Positions 1 to 8,636 of a stretch of 35,842 bases of DNA are shown here, piece after piece; the stretch's first letter is position 1; every line of letters starts with the position of its first letter. The notes under the pieces are model-generated. The model did no database searches, had not been told where the DNA came from, and saw only the letters and a program-made list of their open reading frames with translations. The translations under genes and the position numbers were made by a program. The stretch comes from Halioglobus sp. (GTDB taxonomy: Bacteria > Pseudomonadota > Gammaproteobacteria > Pseudomonadales > Halieaceae). The stretch spans positions 1 through 35,842 of the forward strand of contig JAGRIE010000039.1 in NCBI GenBank assembly GCA_020443425.1, in the 5' to 3' direction.

Positions 1-3000
1 CGAAGACCGTGATGCCCAGAGAGCGCTGGCCGAACGCGCCGGCTCCCGTTGCAAACACCAGCGGCAGGATGCCGAGAATGAAGGAGACCGCCGTCATACA
101 CACCGCCCTGAAACGCAGGCGGCCGGCCTCGCGCGCCGCCGCCAGGATGCCCGCACCCTCCTGCTCACGCCGGTGACGCGCAAACTCGACGATCAGGATC
201 GCGTTCTTGGCCGCCATGGCGATCAGCAGCACCACCCCTATCTGGGCGTACAGGTTGAGCGCCAAACCTGACATCAGCAGCGCGGCAATGGCGCCACCGA
301 TGGCCATGGGCACCACCAGGATGATCGCCACCGGAATGGTCCAGCTCTCGTATTGCGCCACCAGGAACAGGTACACAAAAATCAGCGCCAGCGCATAGGC
401 ATAGATCGCCACGCTGCCCGCTTCCAGTTCCTGAAACGCCATGCCCGTCCACTCCATGCGGTAGCCCGAGGGCGCGGTGGTTGCGATCAGCTCTTCAAAG
501 GCCGCCATCGCCTCCCCCGAACTGTATCCCGGCGCCACATTGGCGCGAATGGATGCAGCGCGATACAGGTTGTACCGCGGCGCCACGTCCGGCCCCAGGA
601 TCGGGCGCGTGGTCACCAGCGCATTCAACGGCACCATCTCGCCGCTGGCGGACTTCAGGAAAAAGTGATCCATGTCTGCCAGATCGGAGCGGAACGGCGC
701 CTCGGCCTGCATGATGACCTTGTAGGTCTGGCCAAACTTGTTGAAGTCATTCACATACAGCGAGCCCATCTGCGCCTGCAGTGTCATGAAAATTTCGCTC
801 AGGGAGACGCCGAGGTTCTTCGCCTTGATGCGATCCACATCGATAAAATACTGCGGCACATTGGCGCGGTAGGTGCTGAACACGCTCTGCAGGGCCGGGG
901 TCTGGTTGCCCTCGACAATGATATTGTTCAATACCGCCGCCAACTCCGCGGGTGACCGCGACAGGGTATCCTGCAACATCAACTCCAGCCCGCCCACCGC
1001 CCCCATGCCCGGCACCGCCGGCGGCGCGATCGCAAACACCTGCGCCTCCGGCACCTGCATGTACGCGCGCGCATTGATACGGCCAGCCACATTGAAGGAC
1101 AGTTCCTGCGGCTCGGTGCGCTGGTCCCAGGGCTTCAGCACCACAAACAGGGTGGCGCCGTTACTGCTCATCGCACCGCTGAGCACGGAAAACCCGGTGA
1201 TGGCAGTCACCACCTCGATGGCCGGGTCCTCGGCGAGAATGTCTGTCACCTTCTCCACCACCAGCTTGGTGCGGGACAGGGAGGAGGCGTCCGGCAGCTG
1301 TATATTGACCAGCAGCAGCCCCTTGTCCTCGGCGGGTACAAAACCGGTGGGCGTATTCAATACGCCGAACAGCAGCGCCGCCATCCACGCGAGAAAGATC
1401 ACAGCGACCACCAGCAGTTTGCGCAACACCCACTGCACTCCGCTGTCGTACACCCCCGTCAGTTTTGCGAAGCCGGCGAGGAATTTCTGGTACCACAGCG
1501 CATCCCTGCGTTCACCGGAACGCAACAGCAGGCTGCACAGCGCCGGACTCAAGGTCAGCGCGTTGATCGAGGAGAACACCACGGCGACACAGATGGTCAC
1601 GGCGAACTGGCGGTACATTTCACCGGTGATGCCGGGCAGCATCGCCACCGGCACAAACACCGCCAGCAACACCAGCGTGGTGGCGATAATCGCGCCGCCG
1701 ACCTCGCGCATGGTCACCAGCGCGGCCTGTTTCGATGACATTGACGGGTCTTCCCGCATGTGTCGATCGCAGTTTTCAATCACCAGTATCGCGTCATCCA
1801 CCACGATGCCGATGGCCAGGATCAGGCCGAACAGGGTGACCGTATTGATCGACATATCCAGCATTTGCAACACGGAAAAAGTCGCCACCAGGGACACCGG
1901 GATTGCCACTGTCGGCACCAGGGTGGCGCGCCAGCTGCCCAGGAACAGGAAGGTGATCGCAATCACCAGCGCCACCGCCTGGAACAGCGAGACGAGCACC
2001 TGCTGCACCGCCGTGGACACGTAGCGCGTCGTGTCGTAGCTGATCACATACTCCAGCCCATCCGGAAAGTACTGGGACAGCTCCTCAACCACCTTGTCGA
2101 CCGCCGCGCCGGCCGCCAGCGCATTGGCATCGGCCAGCGTGTAGAGCGCGACATTGACAGCCGGGCTGCCGTTGATCTCGCCGGAGAAGTTGTACTCCGC
2201 CTGGCCCAGCTCGACTCGCGCCACATCGCGCAGGTAGATGGCGGAACCGTCATTGCGCGCGCGCAGCACGATATTGTTGAATTCCTCCACATCCTGCAGG
2301 CGGCCCTTGGCCTGCAGCGTGTACTCGGTTTGCAGGGAGCCGTCGAACGGCGGTGCGCCTATCTTACCCGCCGCCACCTGCACGTTCTGCTCCAGCAGCG
2401 CATCGCGTATATCCGCCACCGACAGGCCGAGGTTGGTCATGCGGTCGGGGTCCAGCCACAGCCGCATGGAGTAGTCCGCCTCACCGAGGATATTCGCCGC
2501 CGAGATACCCTCGACCCGCGCCAGCGCACTCTGCAGGTTGATCTTGACGTAGTTGGAGATGAACTTGTAATCGAGGGAGTTATCGGGCGAGGTGAAACTG
2601 ATGATCTTCAGCATGTCCGGCGAGCGCTCGGAGATACTCAGGCCCATGGCGCGCACCTCCGCGGGCAGTGACGGCTCCGCCAGCTTGACCCGGTTCTGCA
2701 CCCGCACCAGCGCCATATCGGCATCGGCCCCGACCTTGAAGGTGACCATCAGCGAATAACTGCCATCATTGGCACTCTTGGAGGACATGTAGATCATGTC
2801 CTCCACGCCGTTGACCGCGTCCTCGATCGGTGCGGCGATGGTGGCCTCGACCACGCCCGCCGAGGCGCCGGGGTACACCGCATTCACCACGATATTCGGC
2901 GGCGAGATATGGGGGTATTCGGTAACCGGCAGCATATACACCGACAGGCCGCCCGCCAGCGTCATGACGATGGCGATGACCAGCGCAAACTTGGGGCGCT

Positions 3001-3022
3001 CGATAAAGAATGCGCTGAACAT
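1..3022 (-). CDS. RND efflux pump inner-membrane permease (AcrB/MexB type), C-terminus off window
   Basis: Proton-driven inner-membrane transporter of the hydrophobe/amphiphile efflux (HAE1) family, which exports drugs or other amphiphiles through an adaptor and an outer-membrane channel. Reading the minus strand from ATG 3022 gives an uninterrupted frame of about 1007 residues to the window edge; AcrB is about 1050, so only the last few dozen residues are missing. The N-terminus ([18 protein letters not shown]) is typical. The proton-relay aspartate pair lies at D409-D410 ([11 protein letters not shown]) and the matching lysine at K939 ([11 protein letters not shown]), almost at E. coli AcrB numbering. 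The start is 3 bp after the stop of the adaptor gene, so the two form one operon. No outer-membrane channel gene is visible; it may lie beyond the left edge. The substrate cannot be read from the sequence. Confidence 0.95.
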   Translation of the reverse strand, partial: MFSAFFIERPKFALVIAIVMTLAGGLSVYMLPVTEYPHISPPNIVVNAVYPGASAGVVEATIAAPIEDAVNGVEDMIYMSSKSANDGSYSLMVTFKVGADADMALVRVQNRVKLAEPSLPAEVRAMGLSISERSPDMLKIISFTSPDNSLDYKFISNYVKINLQSALARVEGISAANILGEADYSMRLWLDPDRMTNLGLSVADIRDALLEQNVQVAAGKIGAPPFDGSLQTEYTLQAKGRLQDVEEFNNIVLRARNDGSAIYLRDVARVELGQAEYNFSGEINGSPAVNVALYTLADANALAAGAAVDKVVEELSQYFPDGLEYVISYDTTRYVSTAVQQVLVSLFQAVALVIAITFLFLGSWRATLVPTVAIPVSLVATFSVLQMLDMSINTVTLFGLILAIGIVVDDAILVIENCDRHMREDPSMSSKQAALVTMREVGGAIIATTLVLLAVFVPVAMLPGITGEMYRQFAVTICVAVVFSSINALTLSPALCSLLLRSGERRDALWYQKFLAGFAKLTGVYDSGVQWVLRKLLVVAVIFLAWMAALLFGVLNTPTGFVPAEDKGLLLVNIQLPDASSLSRTKLVVEKVTDILAEDPAIEVVTAITGFSVLSGAMSSNGATLFVVLKPWDQRTEPQELSFNVAGRINARAYMQVPEAQVFAIAPPAVPGMGAVGGLELMLQDTLSRSPAELAAVLNNIIVEGNQTPALQSVFSTYRANVPQYFIDVDRIKAKNLGVSLSEIFMTLQAQMGSLYVNDFNKFGQTYKVIMQAEAPFRSDLADMDHFFLKSASGEMVPLNALVTTRPILGPDVAPRYNLYRAASIRANVAPGYSSGEAMAAFEELIATTAPSGYRMEWTGMAFQELEAGSVAIYAYALALIFVYLFLVAQYESWTIPVAIILVVPMAIGGAIAALLMSGLALNLYAQIGVVLLIAMAAKNAILIVEFARHRREQEGAGILAAAREAGRLRFRAVCMTAVSFILGILPLVFATGAGAFGQRSLGITVF

Positions 3023-3025
3023 CTG

Positions 3026-4156
3026 CTAGCCCTGTTCCTGCTGCTCGAGGCCGGCGATGGATTTCGTTTTCACCACCATTTTGGGTCGCACCTGCTGCAG
3101 GCCGCGCACAATCACCTGCGCCCCCTCTTCGATCCCCTCTTCAACCAAGACTTTATCCTCACGCCGCTCGCCCAGCGTGACATTGTGCCGCTCCACGGTG
3201 CCGTCCGCCGCCACCGCCAGCACGAAACTGCCCTGCTGGTCGGCCTGCACCGCGGACTGCGGCAGGAACAGCCCCTCCCGCAACTCGGTGTCGCGCAGGA
3301 TAACGCGCACATACTGCCCCGGCACCAGTGCTGAGTGCGGGTTGGGAATGCGCGCCCGCGTCTCCAGCGTGCCGGTGGACTGGTCGATGCGATTGGCGAT
3401 GTAATAGATATGGCCGACCTCGGGGTAGATCGCACCATTGGTCAACTCCAGCGTCACCTCGATACGGTTGACCGAGCGGATCTCACGATCGCGATCCAGG
3501 TTCTGGCCGATGGCGGCGACATAGGTCGCCTCACTGACCTGGAATACCGCATCGATAGGGTCGATGCTGACCAGCGTCGTCAGGTTGCCGGAGTTGGGGC
3601 CAACCAGGTCGCCGACACTGGCGGAACTGTGGCCGATGCGACCGGTGATGGGCGCCAGTATCCGGGTGTAACTGAGATTGACGGCGGCGCTGGTGACCTG
3701 GGCCTTGGCAGACTCGATACGCGCATCGGCATCGCGCTTCTTGGCCTTCAGATTATCCATCTCCGACTGCGAAATGGCGCCCTTGGGCAGCAGTTCCTTG
3801 CCGCGCTCGTAATTGCCCTCGGCATTGACCTGGTTGGCCTCGGCGGCAGCGAGGTCGGCCTTGGCCCGGGCCAGCGCGGCCTCGTACTCGGAGGCATCGA
3901 TGGTGTACAGCACATCGCCGGCCTGGACCAGCTCTCCCTCACGAAAATCGCGACTCACCAGATAGCCGGTGACACGGGCCTGGATCGCCACGTCGTTTTC
4001 GGCCTGCAACCGCCCCACATGGCGGTAGACGGGCTGGAAGGGCTCGCGCGCAACCGTGTCGACCACCACTTCGAGCACAGGCGGCGCCTGCTCCTCCGCA
4101 GTACACGCTGCCAGCAATGTCGCACCCAGAACAAGGGCTGCAATAGCTTTGATCAC
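3026..4156 (-). CDS. RND efflux periplasmic adaptor (membrane fusion) lipoprotein
   Basis: Adaptor that links an RND permease to an outer-membrane channel (AcrA/MexA family), 376 residues, normal for the family. The start is GTG at 4156, supported by GGGAG eight bases upstream. A lipoprotein signal ends in LAAC with the acylated Cys at residue 18, so the mature protein should be anchored in the inner membrane. A lipoyl-like half (VAIQARVTGYL..., with GELVQAGDVLYTID) is followed by an alpha-hairpin rich in Ala, Lys and Glu (residues about 95-165), the second lipoyl half (LAPITGRIG) and beta-barrel domains. It is the first gene of the operon with the permease. No regulator gene is adjacent. Confidence 0.95.
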   Translation of the reverse strand: MIKAIAALVLGATLLAACTAEEQAPPVLEVVVDTVAREPFQPVYRHVGRLQAENDVAIQARVTGYLVSRDFREGELVQAGDVLYTIDASEYEAALARAKADLAAAEANQVNAEGNYERGKELLPKGAISQSEMDNLKAKKRDADARIESAKAQVTSAAVNLSYTRILAPITGRIGHSSASVGDLVGPNSGNLTTLVSIDPIDAVFQVSEATYVAAIGQNLDRDREIRSVNRIEVTLELTNGAIYPEVGHIYYIANRIDQSTGTLETRARIPNPHSALVPGQYVRVILRDTELREGLFLPQSAVQADQQGSFVLAVAADGTVERHNVTLGERREDKVLVEEGIEEGAQVIVRGLQQVRPKMVVKTKSIAGLEQQEQG

Positions 4157-4248
4157 AACTGAATCTCCCGATTCGAACTACCGAGTCCGCTCGATACTAA
4201 CAGGGTGTGTGGCGTCTGTAACAACATGGCACTGCAAAAGCGGCAGGG

Positions 4249-4282
4249 AAAAAAAAGGCCGCAGTGCGATCACACTGCGACC
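4249..4282 (-). terminator. Rho-independent terminator of the cytochrome c5 gene
   Basis: On the minus strand a GC-rich stem with perfect arms CGCAGTG/CACTGCG (4260-4266 and 4273-4279, loop of 6) extends through one T-G wobble and two G-C pairs to about 10 bp. A run of eight T (4249-4256 read on the minus strand) follows just after the stem. It sits immediately after the cytochrome stop codon. Confidence 0.85.
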
Positions 4283-4304
4283 CTGTCCTGCACCGCTACG
4301 CGGA

Positions 4305-4730
4305 TTACTGGCTGTTGACGATCATGTAATCGACCGCAGCGTGGACCTCTTCGTCCGAGCAGTTCACGCAACCGCCTTTTGCCATCATGCCGGTACCCGG
4401 CACGCCCGAGACACCACTGACGTAGAGCACATCGGTGCCCTTGGCGATCCGGTCAGCCCAGGCGGCGGCATCGCCGACTTTGGGAGCGCCGGCAGCACCG
4501 GTGCTGTGGCAGGCCATACAGGCGGCATTGTAGACCTCTTCACCCGAGCGCGGCCCGCTGGGTGCGGCGGCGACAGCGGGTGCGCCACAGCTGTTGTCAC
4601 CTTCGAGGCAGGATTCGCCCGCCGGCTTGATACGCTCCTCGATGGCAGCGCGCTGGGCATCCGTCAAGTCCGCTGCGACAGCACCCGCAGCCAGCAACAC
4701 AGCCAGTAAACTCAAAGCTATACGATTCAT
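4305..4730 (-). CDS. Cytochrome c5 family protein
   Basis: Small periplasmic class I c-type cytochrome that carries electrons between respiratory complexes. From ATG 4730 it has 141 residues: a Sec signal peptide cleaved near AVAA (after residue 20), an alanine-rich linker, then one cytochrome domain. The haem-attachment motif CMACH is at residues 71-75. The likely axial Met is M115 or M116 in GTGMMAKGG, and the Cys pair C121/C124 (CVNC) characteristic of cytochrome c5 follows. An in-frame GTG one codon upstream (4733) is closer to the AGGA element, so the start could be there; the mature protein would be identical. The gene stands alone, with its own promoter and terminator. Cys41 and Cys48 in the linker before the domain are extra and could form a second disulphide (inference). 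Confidence 0.93.
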   Translation of the reverse strand: MNRIALSLLAVLLAAGAVAADLTDAQRAAIEERIKPAGESCLEGDNSCGAPAVAAAPSGPRSGEEVYNAACMACHSTGAAGAPKVGDAAAWADRIAKGTDVLYVSGVSGVPGTGMMAKGGCVNCSDEEVHAAVDYMIVNSQ

Positions 4731-4762
4731 CACGATAAAGTCCTCTCTTTGGTAAGCGGCGC

Positions 4763-4791
4763 ATTATAGCCACTTATACCCGGTGGGAAAA
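4763..4791 (-). promoter_or_regulatory. Sigma-70 type promoter of the cytochrome c5 gene
   Basis: A perfect -10 box TATAAT (minus strand, 4768 to 4763) lies 17 bases from a weak -35 TTTTCC (4791 to 4786). The predicted start near 4756 leaves a leader of about 26 bases. Confidence 0.55.
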
Positions 4792-4813
4792 CGTAGAGAT
4801 TGGAACTATTGCC

Positions 4814-4856
4814 CATCGCGTAAAAGCGCGACACACTTGTGCATCGCGTGAAACGG
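4814..4856. repeat. Short direct repeat CATCGCGTRAAA upstream of the GST gene
   Basis: CATCGCGTAAAAGCG (4814-4828) and CATCGCGTGAAACGG (4842-4856) are offset by 28 bp between the cytochrome promoter and the GST start. The position and spacing of nearly three helical turns suggest tandem protein-binding sites, but no known regulator motif is recognised and chance is possible. Confidence 0.35.
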
Positions 4857-4912
4857 GAGCCAATACCGCCCCCGGGCCCACACAAACGACAATCTCCCAG
4901 GACTCACCGCTG

Positions 4913-5533
4913 ATGAAACTGTACACCTACGACCCCGCGCCCAACCCGCGACGACTGGCCCTGTTCCTGAAATACAAGGGTATCGAGCTCGACACCCGGC
5001 AGATCGATATGATGACTGCCGAACAGCTGTCCGAGGACTACCGGCGGATCAACCCATCCTGCAGCGTCCCGGCACTGGTACTGGATGACGGCACGGTACT
5101 CACCGAGGTGATCGCCATCTACACCTATCTCGAAGCACTGCACCCCGAGCCGCCGCTGATGGGCACTACCGCCACCGAGCGCGCCGTGGTCGTAAACTGG
5201 TGCCACAAGCTGTTTTGCGGCCTGATGATGGCGATTGCCAGCGCACTGCGCAATCGCGGTAAATCCTTCGTCAATCGCGCGCTGCCCGGCCCGCTGGATA
5301 CCCCGCAGATTCCCGAGTTGGTCGAGCGGGGCCTGCTGCAGATCGGTCACATCCTGCCGGAACTGGACGCGCACCTGGCAAGCTCAACCTGGGTGGCCGG
5401 CGAACAGTTCAGTATCGCAGACATCGATTTGCTGGTCTCCATCGACTTTTTGGCCTGGATCAAGCAGTCGGTACCCGAGGAGTGCACACACCTCAAGGAC
5501 TGGTACCAGCGCGCGAGCGACAAACTGGCCTGA
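4913..5533 (+). CDS. Glutathione S-transferase family protein
   Basis: Cytosolic thioredoxin-fold plus helical-domain protein of 206 residues, a usual GST length. The N-terminal half (1-80) has the betaalphabeta start MKLYTYDPAPNPRRLALFL, the cis-proline loop SVPAL (Pro53) and the glutathione-binding segment LTEVIAI, where the usual Glu-Ser pair is Glu65-Val66. The all-helical half (about 90-200) carries the GST-C motif in FSIADIDLLVSIDF. Family members conjugate or reduce electrophiles with glutathione; the substrate here is unknown. The Ser-to-Val change at the gamma-glutamyl contact is unusual and may weaken canonical glutathione binding. No strong ribosome-binding site is seen before the ATG. 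The gene is probably monocistronic. Confidence 0.9.
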   Translation: MKLYTYDPAPNPRRLALFLKYKGIELDTRQIDMMTAEQLSEDYRRINPSCSVPALVLDDGTVLTEVIAIYTYLEALHPEPPLMGTTATERAVVVNWCHKLFCGLMMAIASALRNRGKSFVNRALPGPLDTPQIPELVERGLLQIGHILPELDAHLASSTWVAGEQFSIADIDLLVSIDFLAWIKQSVPEECTHLKDWYQRASDKLA

Positions 5534-5659
5534 GTCCCTCCCCGCTGGACGGCATAGCGCAGGGGTGCGCCGGCATACCGCCGCAATCCGGCTGTTTTTG
5601 ATGCCGCAACAGAGCGCACGCTGCGCTATAACGGAATGTCCTGTTGAGGGACACCACCG

Positions 5660-6754
5660 ATGCGCCAGCGACTCGACAACAGTCTCAAAGCCGGCGCGCC
5701 CGCGCTGTGCCTGTGCTGGCTGGCAATCCTGGCGGCCTGCCACGCCGAGCCCGGGTCACCGTTCAGGCGCTATTTGAACCAGCTCGCGCTGGCGCTGCCC
5801 CCTGCCGCAGCTACGGTGCGACTCACTGACATCCCGGCGCCACCCGTGCCCGCGGCACTGCAGCTGCCGATTACAGCCAGCCCCGCTGACAGCCTCGACC
5901 TGCTGCAGGTCAGCGGCTGCGCCGTGCAGGCCAATATCGGCAGGCGCGCCACCAGCCTCGGCCGGTTCGCCAAACCGTCGCAGCGACTGCTGCTGGAACT
6001 GGAATTCCTGCAGCTGGCACCGGCCTGTATTCGCGACCTGCGCGAGGAAAACCGCACCCTGGTCGCCAGCCAACTCGAGGTCGCGCAGCAGAGCACGCGG
6101 TTACAGCTGCCGGCGCTGGTTTTCAACGCCACGCTCGCCAGCGCGGAATTCCGCGCCTTCTGGCTGGCAACACCGCTGCCGGGGAGCTATCCGCGCAGCC
6201 AGACCAGCGCGGCGACATCCGCACTGGCCGTGCTCAGCGGCCACATCCAGCGCTGGCTGGGCGGTGATTACCGCGCGCACAACCGGGACCTGGAACTGCT
6301 GCTGGGCGAGATTGCAGCCGGGGACGGCGGCGCCCGCCTGCAAAGCTGGACGCACCAGGTCGACTGGCTGGCGGCGGCTGACCGGATAGTGGCGCATGCG
6401 CTGGCGCGGCCGGCACCCTGCCACAAAGGCCCGGCAGTGCACCTTGCGTCGCGTCGCACCGCGATCGCGACGCGCTACTACAGCGATACCATACAGCCCC
6501 TGATCGAGCAGTCACGGCGACGCTACCTGGACGCTGCCGGAGCCGTATCGGCACTGGAGGCACTGCTGGCGGAGACGCTATCCGCAGGCTATCGCCAGTG
6601 GTCGAGCGCCAGATACCAGCGCGAGGCGGCGCTGGCCAGCGCCGGCAATCGGCACCAGCAGCGACTGCGCCAGCTCGGCCATCACTGCACACTGTCCCAG
6701 GCCCACTCAAGTGACCGTGCCGCCAGTGCCGAAATTGGCTACACTGGACGCTGA
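5660..6754 (+). CDS. DUF3080-like lipoprotein
   Basis: Predicted lipoprotein of 364 residues resembling the DUF3080 family of gammaproteobacteria, whose function is unknown. The signal peptide ends in LAAC (Cys27). The segment around residues 95-125, with SLGRFAKPSQRLLLELEFL then LAPACI, matches what I recall as the family signature; that assignment is from memory. The rest is mostly helical and rich in Ala, Leu, Arg and Gln, with no enzymatic motif. The ATG has a ribosome-binding site GAGGGA (5646-5651) eight bases upstream. A lipoprotein gene of the DUF4136 family follows 38 bases downstream and may be co-transcribed. Confidence 0.75.
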   Translation: MRQRLDNSLKAGAPALCLCWLAILAACHAEPGSPFRRYLNQLALALPPAAATVRLTDIPAPPVPAALQLPITASPADSLDLLQVSGCAVQANIGRRATSLGRFAKPSQRLLLELEFLQLAPACIRDLREENRTLVASQLEVAQQSTRLQLPALVFNATLASAEFRAFWLATPLPGSYPRSQTSAATSALAVLSGHIQRWLGGDYRAHNRDLELLLGEIAAGDGGARLQSWTHQVDWLAAADRIVAHALARPAPCHKGPAVHLASRRTAIATRYYSDTIQPLIEQSRRRYLDAAGAVSALEALLAETLSAGYRQWSSARYQREAALASAGNRHQQRLRQLGHHCTLSQAHSSDRAASAEIGYTGR

Positions 6755-6792
6755 CAGGGAACCTGGCGTTCCCCCCCCTGAAGGAGATATGA

Positions 6793-7389
6793 ATGAAACA
6801 CACGGCCCTGCGCGCACTGCTGCTGATGCTTGTCGCCACGCTGGTAAACGGCTGCGTCAGCGGCCCACCCACACCGACCGTTGACTACAAGGCCGACTAC
6901 GACTTCAAGGCTGTCCGGACAATCGCCTTCTACGACGACTCCGGACAGGTACTCGGGGACAACCCCCTGCAACTCAGCGATATCCAGCGCGACCGCATCG
7001 ATGATGCGCTGTCCTATGCATTGAAAAACAAGGGCTACCAGATTGTGACAGATGCCAGCCAGGCCGACCTGCTGGTGAGCTGGAGCCTGTTTACACAGAA
7101 TAAAACCAGCGTCCAGACCTGGAACAGCCCGGGCGTCGGCTACGTCGGTTACTACGGCCGCTACAACCGCTACGCCGGCTACAACTGCTGGAGTTGTATC
7201 GGCACCCAGACTGAGGTGAGCGTCAGCAACTATACCGAAGGTACTTTCATCGTCGACCTGATTGACCCCAGGCTGAAGAAATCGGTGTGGCGCAGCGTGA
7301 TCCAGTCGCGCCTGAAAGGCAACCACAGCTCAGACCAGGACAAATACAACGAGACAGCCACAGCGATTTTCGCGTCGTTTCCGCCGTAA
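6793..7389 (+). CDS. DUF4136 family lipoprotein
   Basis: Outer-membrane-type lipoprotein of 198 residues. The signal peptide ends in LVNGC (Cys21). The opening of the mature protein (VDYKADYDFKAVRTIAFYDD) and the later ADLLVSWSLF and GTFIVDLIDPRLKKSVWRS blocks are characteristic of DUF4136, a family of unknown function. Between these lies a Tyr/Gly-rich stretch (about residues 116-135, with repeated GYxGYY/RY), followed by a CWSC pair that could form a disulphide. A strong AAGGAG (6781-6786) sits six bases before the ATG. Convergent with the PEP-CTERM gene. Confidence 0.85.
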   Translation: MKHTALRALLLMLVATLVNGCVSGPPTPTVDYKADYDFKAVRTIAFYDDSGQVLGDNPLQLSDIQRDRIDDALSYALKNKGYQIVTDASQADLLVSWSLFTQNKTSVQTWNSPGVGYVGYYGRYNRYAGYNCWSCIGTQTEVSVSNYTEGTFIVDLIDPRLKKSVWRSVIQSRLKGNHSSDQDKYNETATAIFASFPP

Positions 7390-7408
7390 TCCAGGCCGCT
7401 TGGACGAT

Positions 7409-7433
7409 GTCGCCCATGGGACCCATGGGCGAC
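7409..7433. terminator. Palindrome between convergent genes, possible bidirectional terminator
   Basis: A 25-bp perfect palindrome with 12-bp arms (GTCGCCCATGGG / CCCATGGGCGAC) around a single central A. It lies 20 bp after the DUF4136 stop and 38 bp after the PEP-CTERM stop. As RNA it can fold into a 10-bp stem with a 5-base loop in either direction. No T-run follows, so it is not a classical intrinsic terminator; it could stop transcription with Rho or protect 3' ends. Confidence 0.5.
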
Positions 7434-7470
7434 GGGCAACCCGGCTGGCGCCGGGCGTGTTGTCAGGCCG

Positions 7471-8319
7471 TCAGCTGCGCTGGCGGCGGACCTGTCCCAA
7501 GCCGAGGATACCCAGGCCCAACAGCCCCAGCGTGCCCGGCACAGGGACTTGCCCGGTCGCAGGGCAACCGCCCTGGCCCGGCGGGTTGGTGTCACAGGGG
7601 TCCGGCAGATCCTCTTCCGTAATACCCGCATAGAGCACACCGGCCTGGGAGTAGTTGTAGAAACCGAACGCGCCATCGCTGAAGTTGCCCGCGTAATCGA
7701 GTTCAACCACACCGTCCACCTTCACCTGGATCTGGGTGCTGGTGAAGATCAGGTCAAAACTGTACTCCTGGAAATTGACCCAGCCGGTGGAGCCGAGGTT
7801 GGTGGCGCGCTGCACCTCTGTCACCGTGCCCGTGTGCTCCCAGAACGTCGGGTCGGCATTGCCGCCACCGGCGATATCCCCGCTGACATGGCTCAGGGCC
7901 AGGCCTTTACTGGCACCGGACTGATCGCCCTGCTTCCAGTCGATCATCCAGAAATCGGCATTATTGCTGTTCAGTTCACCGTCCTGGTAGCCGAGGAAGA
8001 ACCCGATAAAGTCGTCATCACTCGAGGTGTCTACCTTGATCGTGCCGCCCAGCGTCGTACCCTGGGCATTGCTCCCGGCACTGAAAAACACAGTCGGCTG
8101 GCCGTTGGTTGATTGCAGTACCGAGTCGTTACCGGGTTGCACATTCCAGGTTCCCGCGCCGTTATTGCCTTTGAAACCGTTCTCAATCCAACCCGACAAA
8201 TCCACCGGCATCGGCACTGCGTGTGCCACCGTGGGGACCAGGGCGGGGAGAGCGGCGAGTTGTAACGCCATGATAGTTCGCTTTGCTGGCGCCAAATTTA
8301 CCTTGCCCAAATTCAGCAT
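7471..8319 (-). CDS. PEP-CTERM surface protein with a thrombospondin-C-terminal-like domain
   Basis: Secreted protein of 282 residues. A signal peptide (cleavage near VAHA, residue 34) is followed by one beta-rich domain (about 40-235). Its blocks DDDFIGFFLGYQ (101-112), FWMIDWKQ (123-130), WEHTGT (160-165), GWVNF (179-183) and GAFGFYNYSQAGVLYAGI (216-233) strongly recall the calcium-binding C-terminal domain of thrombospondins and COMP. The tail is a PEP-CTERM sorting signal (258-282: VPVPGT, a hydrophobic Leu/Gly helix, then RRQR), which exosortase processes for surface display or extracellular release. No exosortase is in the window. The start is the third in-frame candidate: GGAG lies 8 bases before ATG 8319, while GTG 8349 and ATG 8325 lack suitable spacing. 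A -24/-12 promoter lies upstream. Function is likely adhesion or matrix (inference). Confidence 0.88.
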   Translation of the reverse strand: MLNLGKVNLAPAKRTIMALQLAALPALVPTVAHAVPMPVDLSGWIENGFKGNNGAGTWNVQPGNDSVLQSTNGQPTVFFSAGSNAQGTTLGGTIKVDTSSDDDFIGFFLGYQDGELNSNNADFWMIDWKQGDQSGASKGLALSHVSGDIAGGGNADPTFWEHTGTVTEVQRATNLGSTGWVNFQEYSFDLIFTSTQIQVKVDGVVELDYAGNFSDGAFGFYNYSQAGVLYAGITEEDLPDPCDTNPPGQGGCPATGQVPVPGTLGLLGLGILGLGQVRRQRS

Positions 8320-8382
8320 GATCATTACTCCAATTTTTGTGGTATTCACGCCAGTGCATTACTGACCGGCTGGATGACATGC

Positions 8383-8399
8383 AGCAAAGAAGATGCCAA
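8383..8399 (-). promoter_or_regulatory. Sigma-54 (-24/-12) promoter of the PEP-CTERM gene
   Basis: The minus strand reads TTGGCATCTTCTTTGCT from 8399 to 8383. The invariant GG (-24) and GC (-12) are separated by exactly 10 bases, and the match to TTGGCACN5TTGCT has a single change (C to T). Transcription would start near 8372, leaving a leader of about 50 bases. RpoN control is known for PEP-CTERM genes that depend on the PrsK/PrsR two-component system, so the site fits the gene it precedes. Confidence 0.75.
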
Positions 8400-8462
8400 A
8401 GAACTTTAAGCTTCTGTTTTTTATTGATTTTTTACGCATCCGCAGGCCGACGCGCTGAACAT

Positions 8463-8481
8463 GTGTAATAAAAACTGACAC
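8463..8481. promoter_or_regulatory. Possible enhancer-binding-protein site upstream of the sigma-54 promoter
   Basis: GTGTAATAAAAACTGACAC is an imperfect inverted repeat (GTGTAA / TGACAC, 5 of 6 matching, 7-base spacer) about 65-80 bp upstream of the -24 box. A sigma-54 promoter needs an activator bound upstream, and a PrsR-type regulator is the natural candidate. The link to PrsR is inference. Confidence 0.4.
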
Positions 8482-8569
8482 TTTGCAGGGGTATAGGGGC
8501 CGCGCGCGCCGGCGCCAACACCCGCTGCTGCCGCCTGCCCCCGCACCGGTCGAAGACGCCGCTACCGAA

Positions 8570-8598
8570 TTCAAATCCTCCTCGCATGATGATATAAA
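8570..8598 (+). promoter_or_regulatory. Sigma-70 type promoter of the propeller lipoprotein gene
   Basis: TTCAAA (-35, 8570-8575) and TATAAA (-10, 8593-8598) are 17 bases apart. The predicted start near 8605 leaves a leader of about 32 bases before the ATG. Confidence 0.5.
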
Positions 8599-8636
8599 AC
8601 CTTCCCATCGGAATACCGCACCAGAGGAGTCAACCA

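Larger units (their letters stand above)
8320..8636. other. Divergent intergenic region with two promoters
   Basis: This 317-bp stretch separates the PEP-CTERM gene and the propeller lipoprotein. It holds the -24/-12 promoter and an upstream inverted repeat for the former and a sigma-70 type promoter for the latter. I see no convincing coding sequence in it; the minus-strand open frame 8359-8649 has no codon or domain support. Confidence 0.6.

Noticed and set aside
1760-2671. Plus-strand open frame of 303 residues inside the RND permease
   Set aside because: The minus strand encodes an intact permease through the whole stretch; the plus translation is a His/Arg/Gln-rich shadow.
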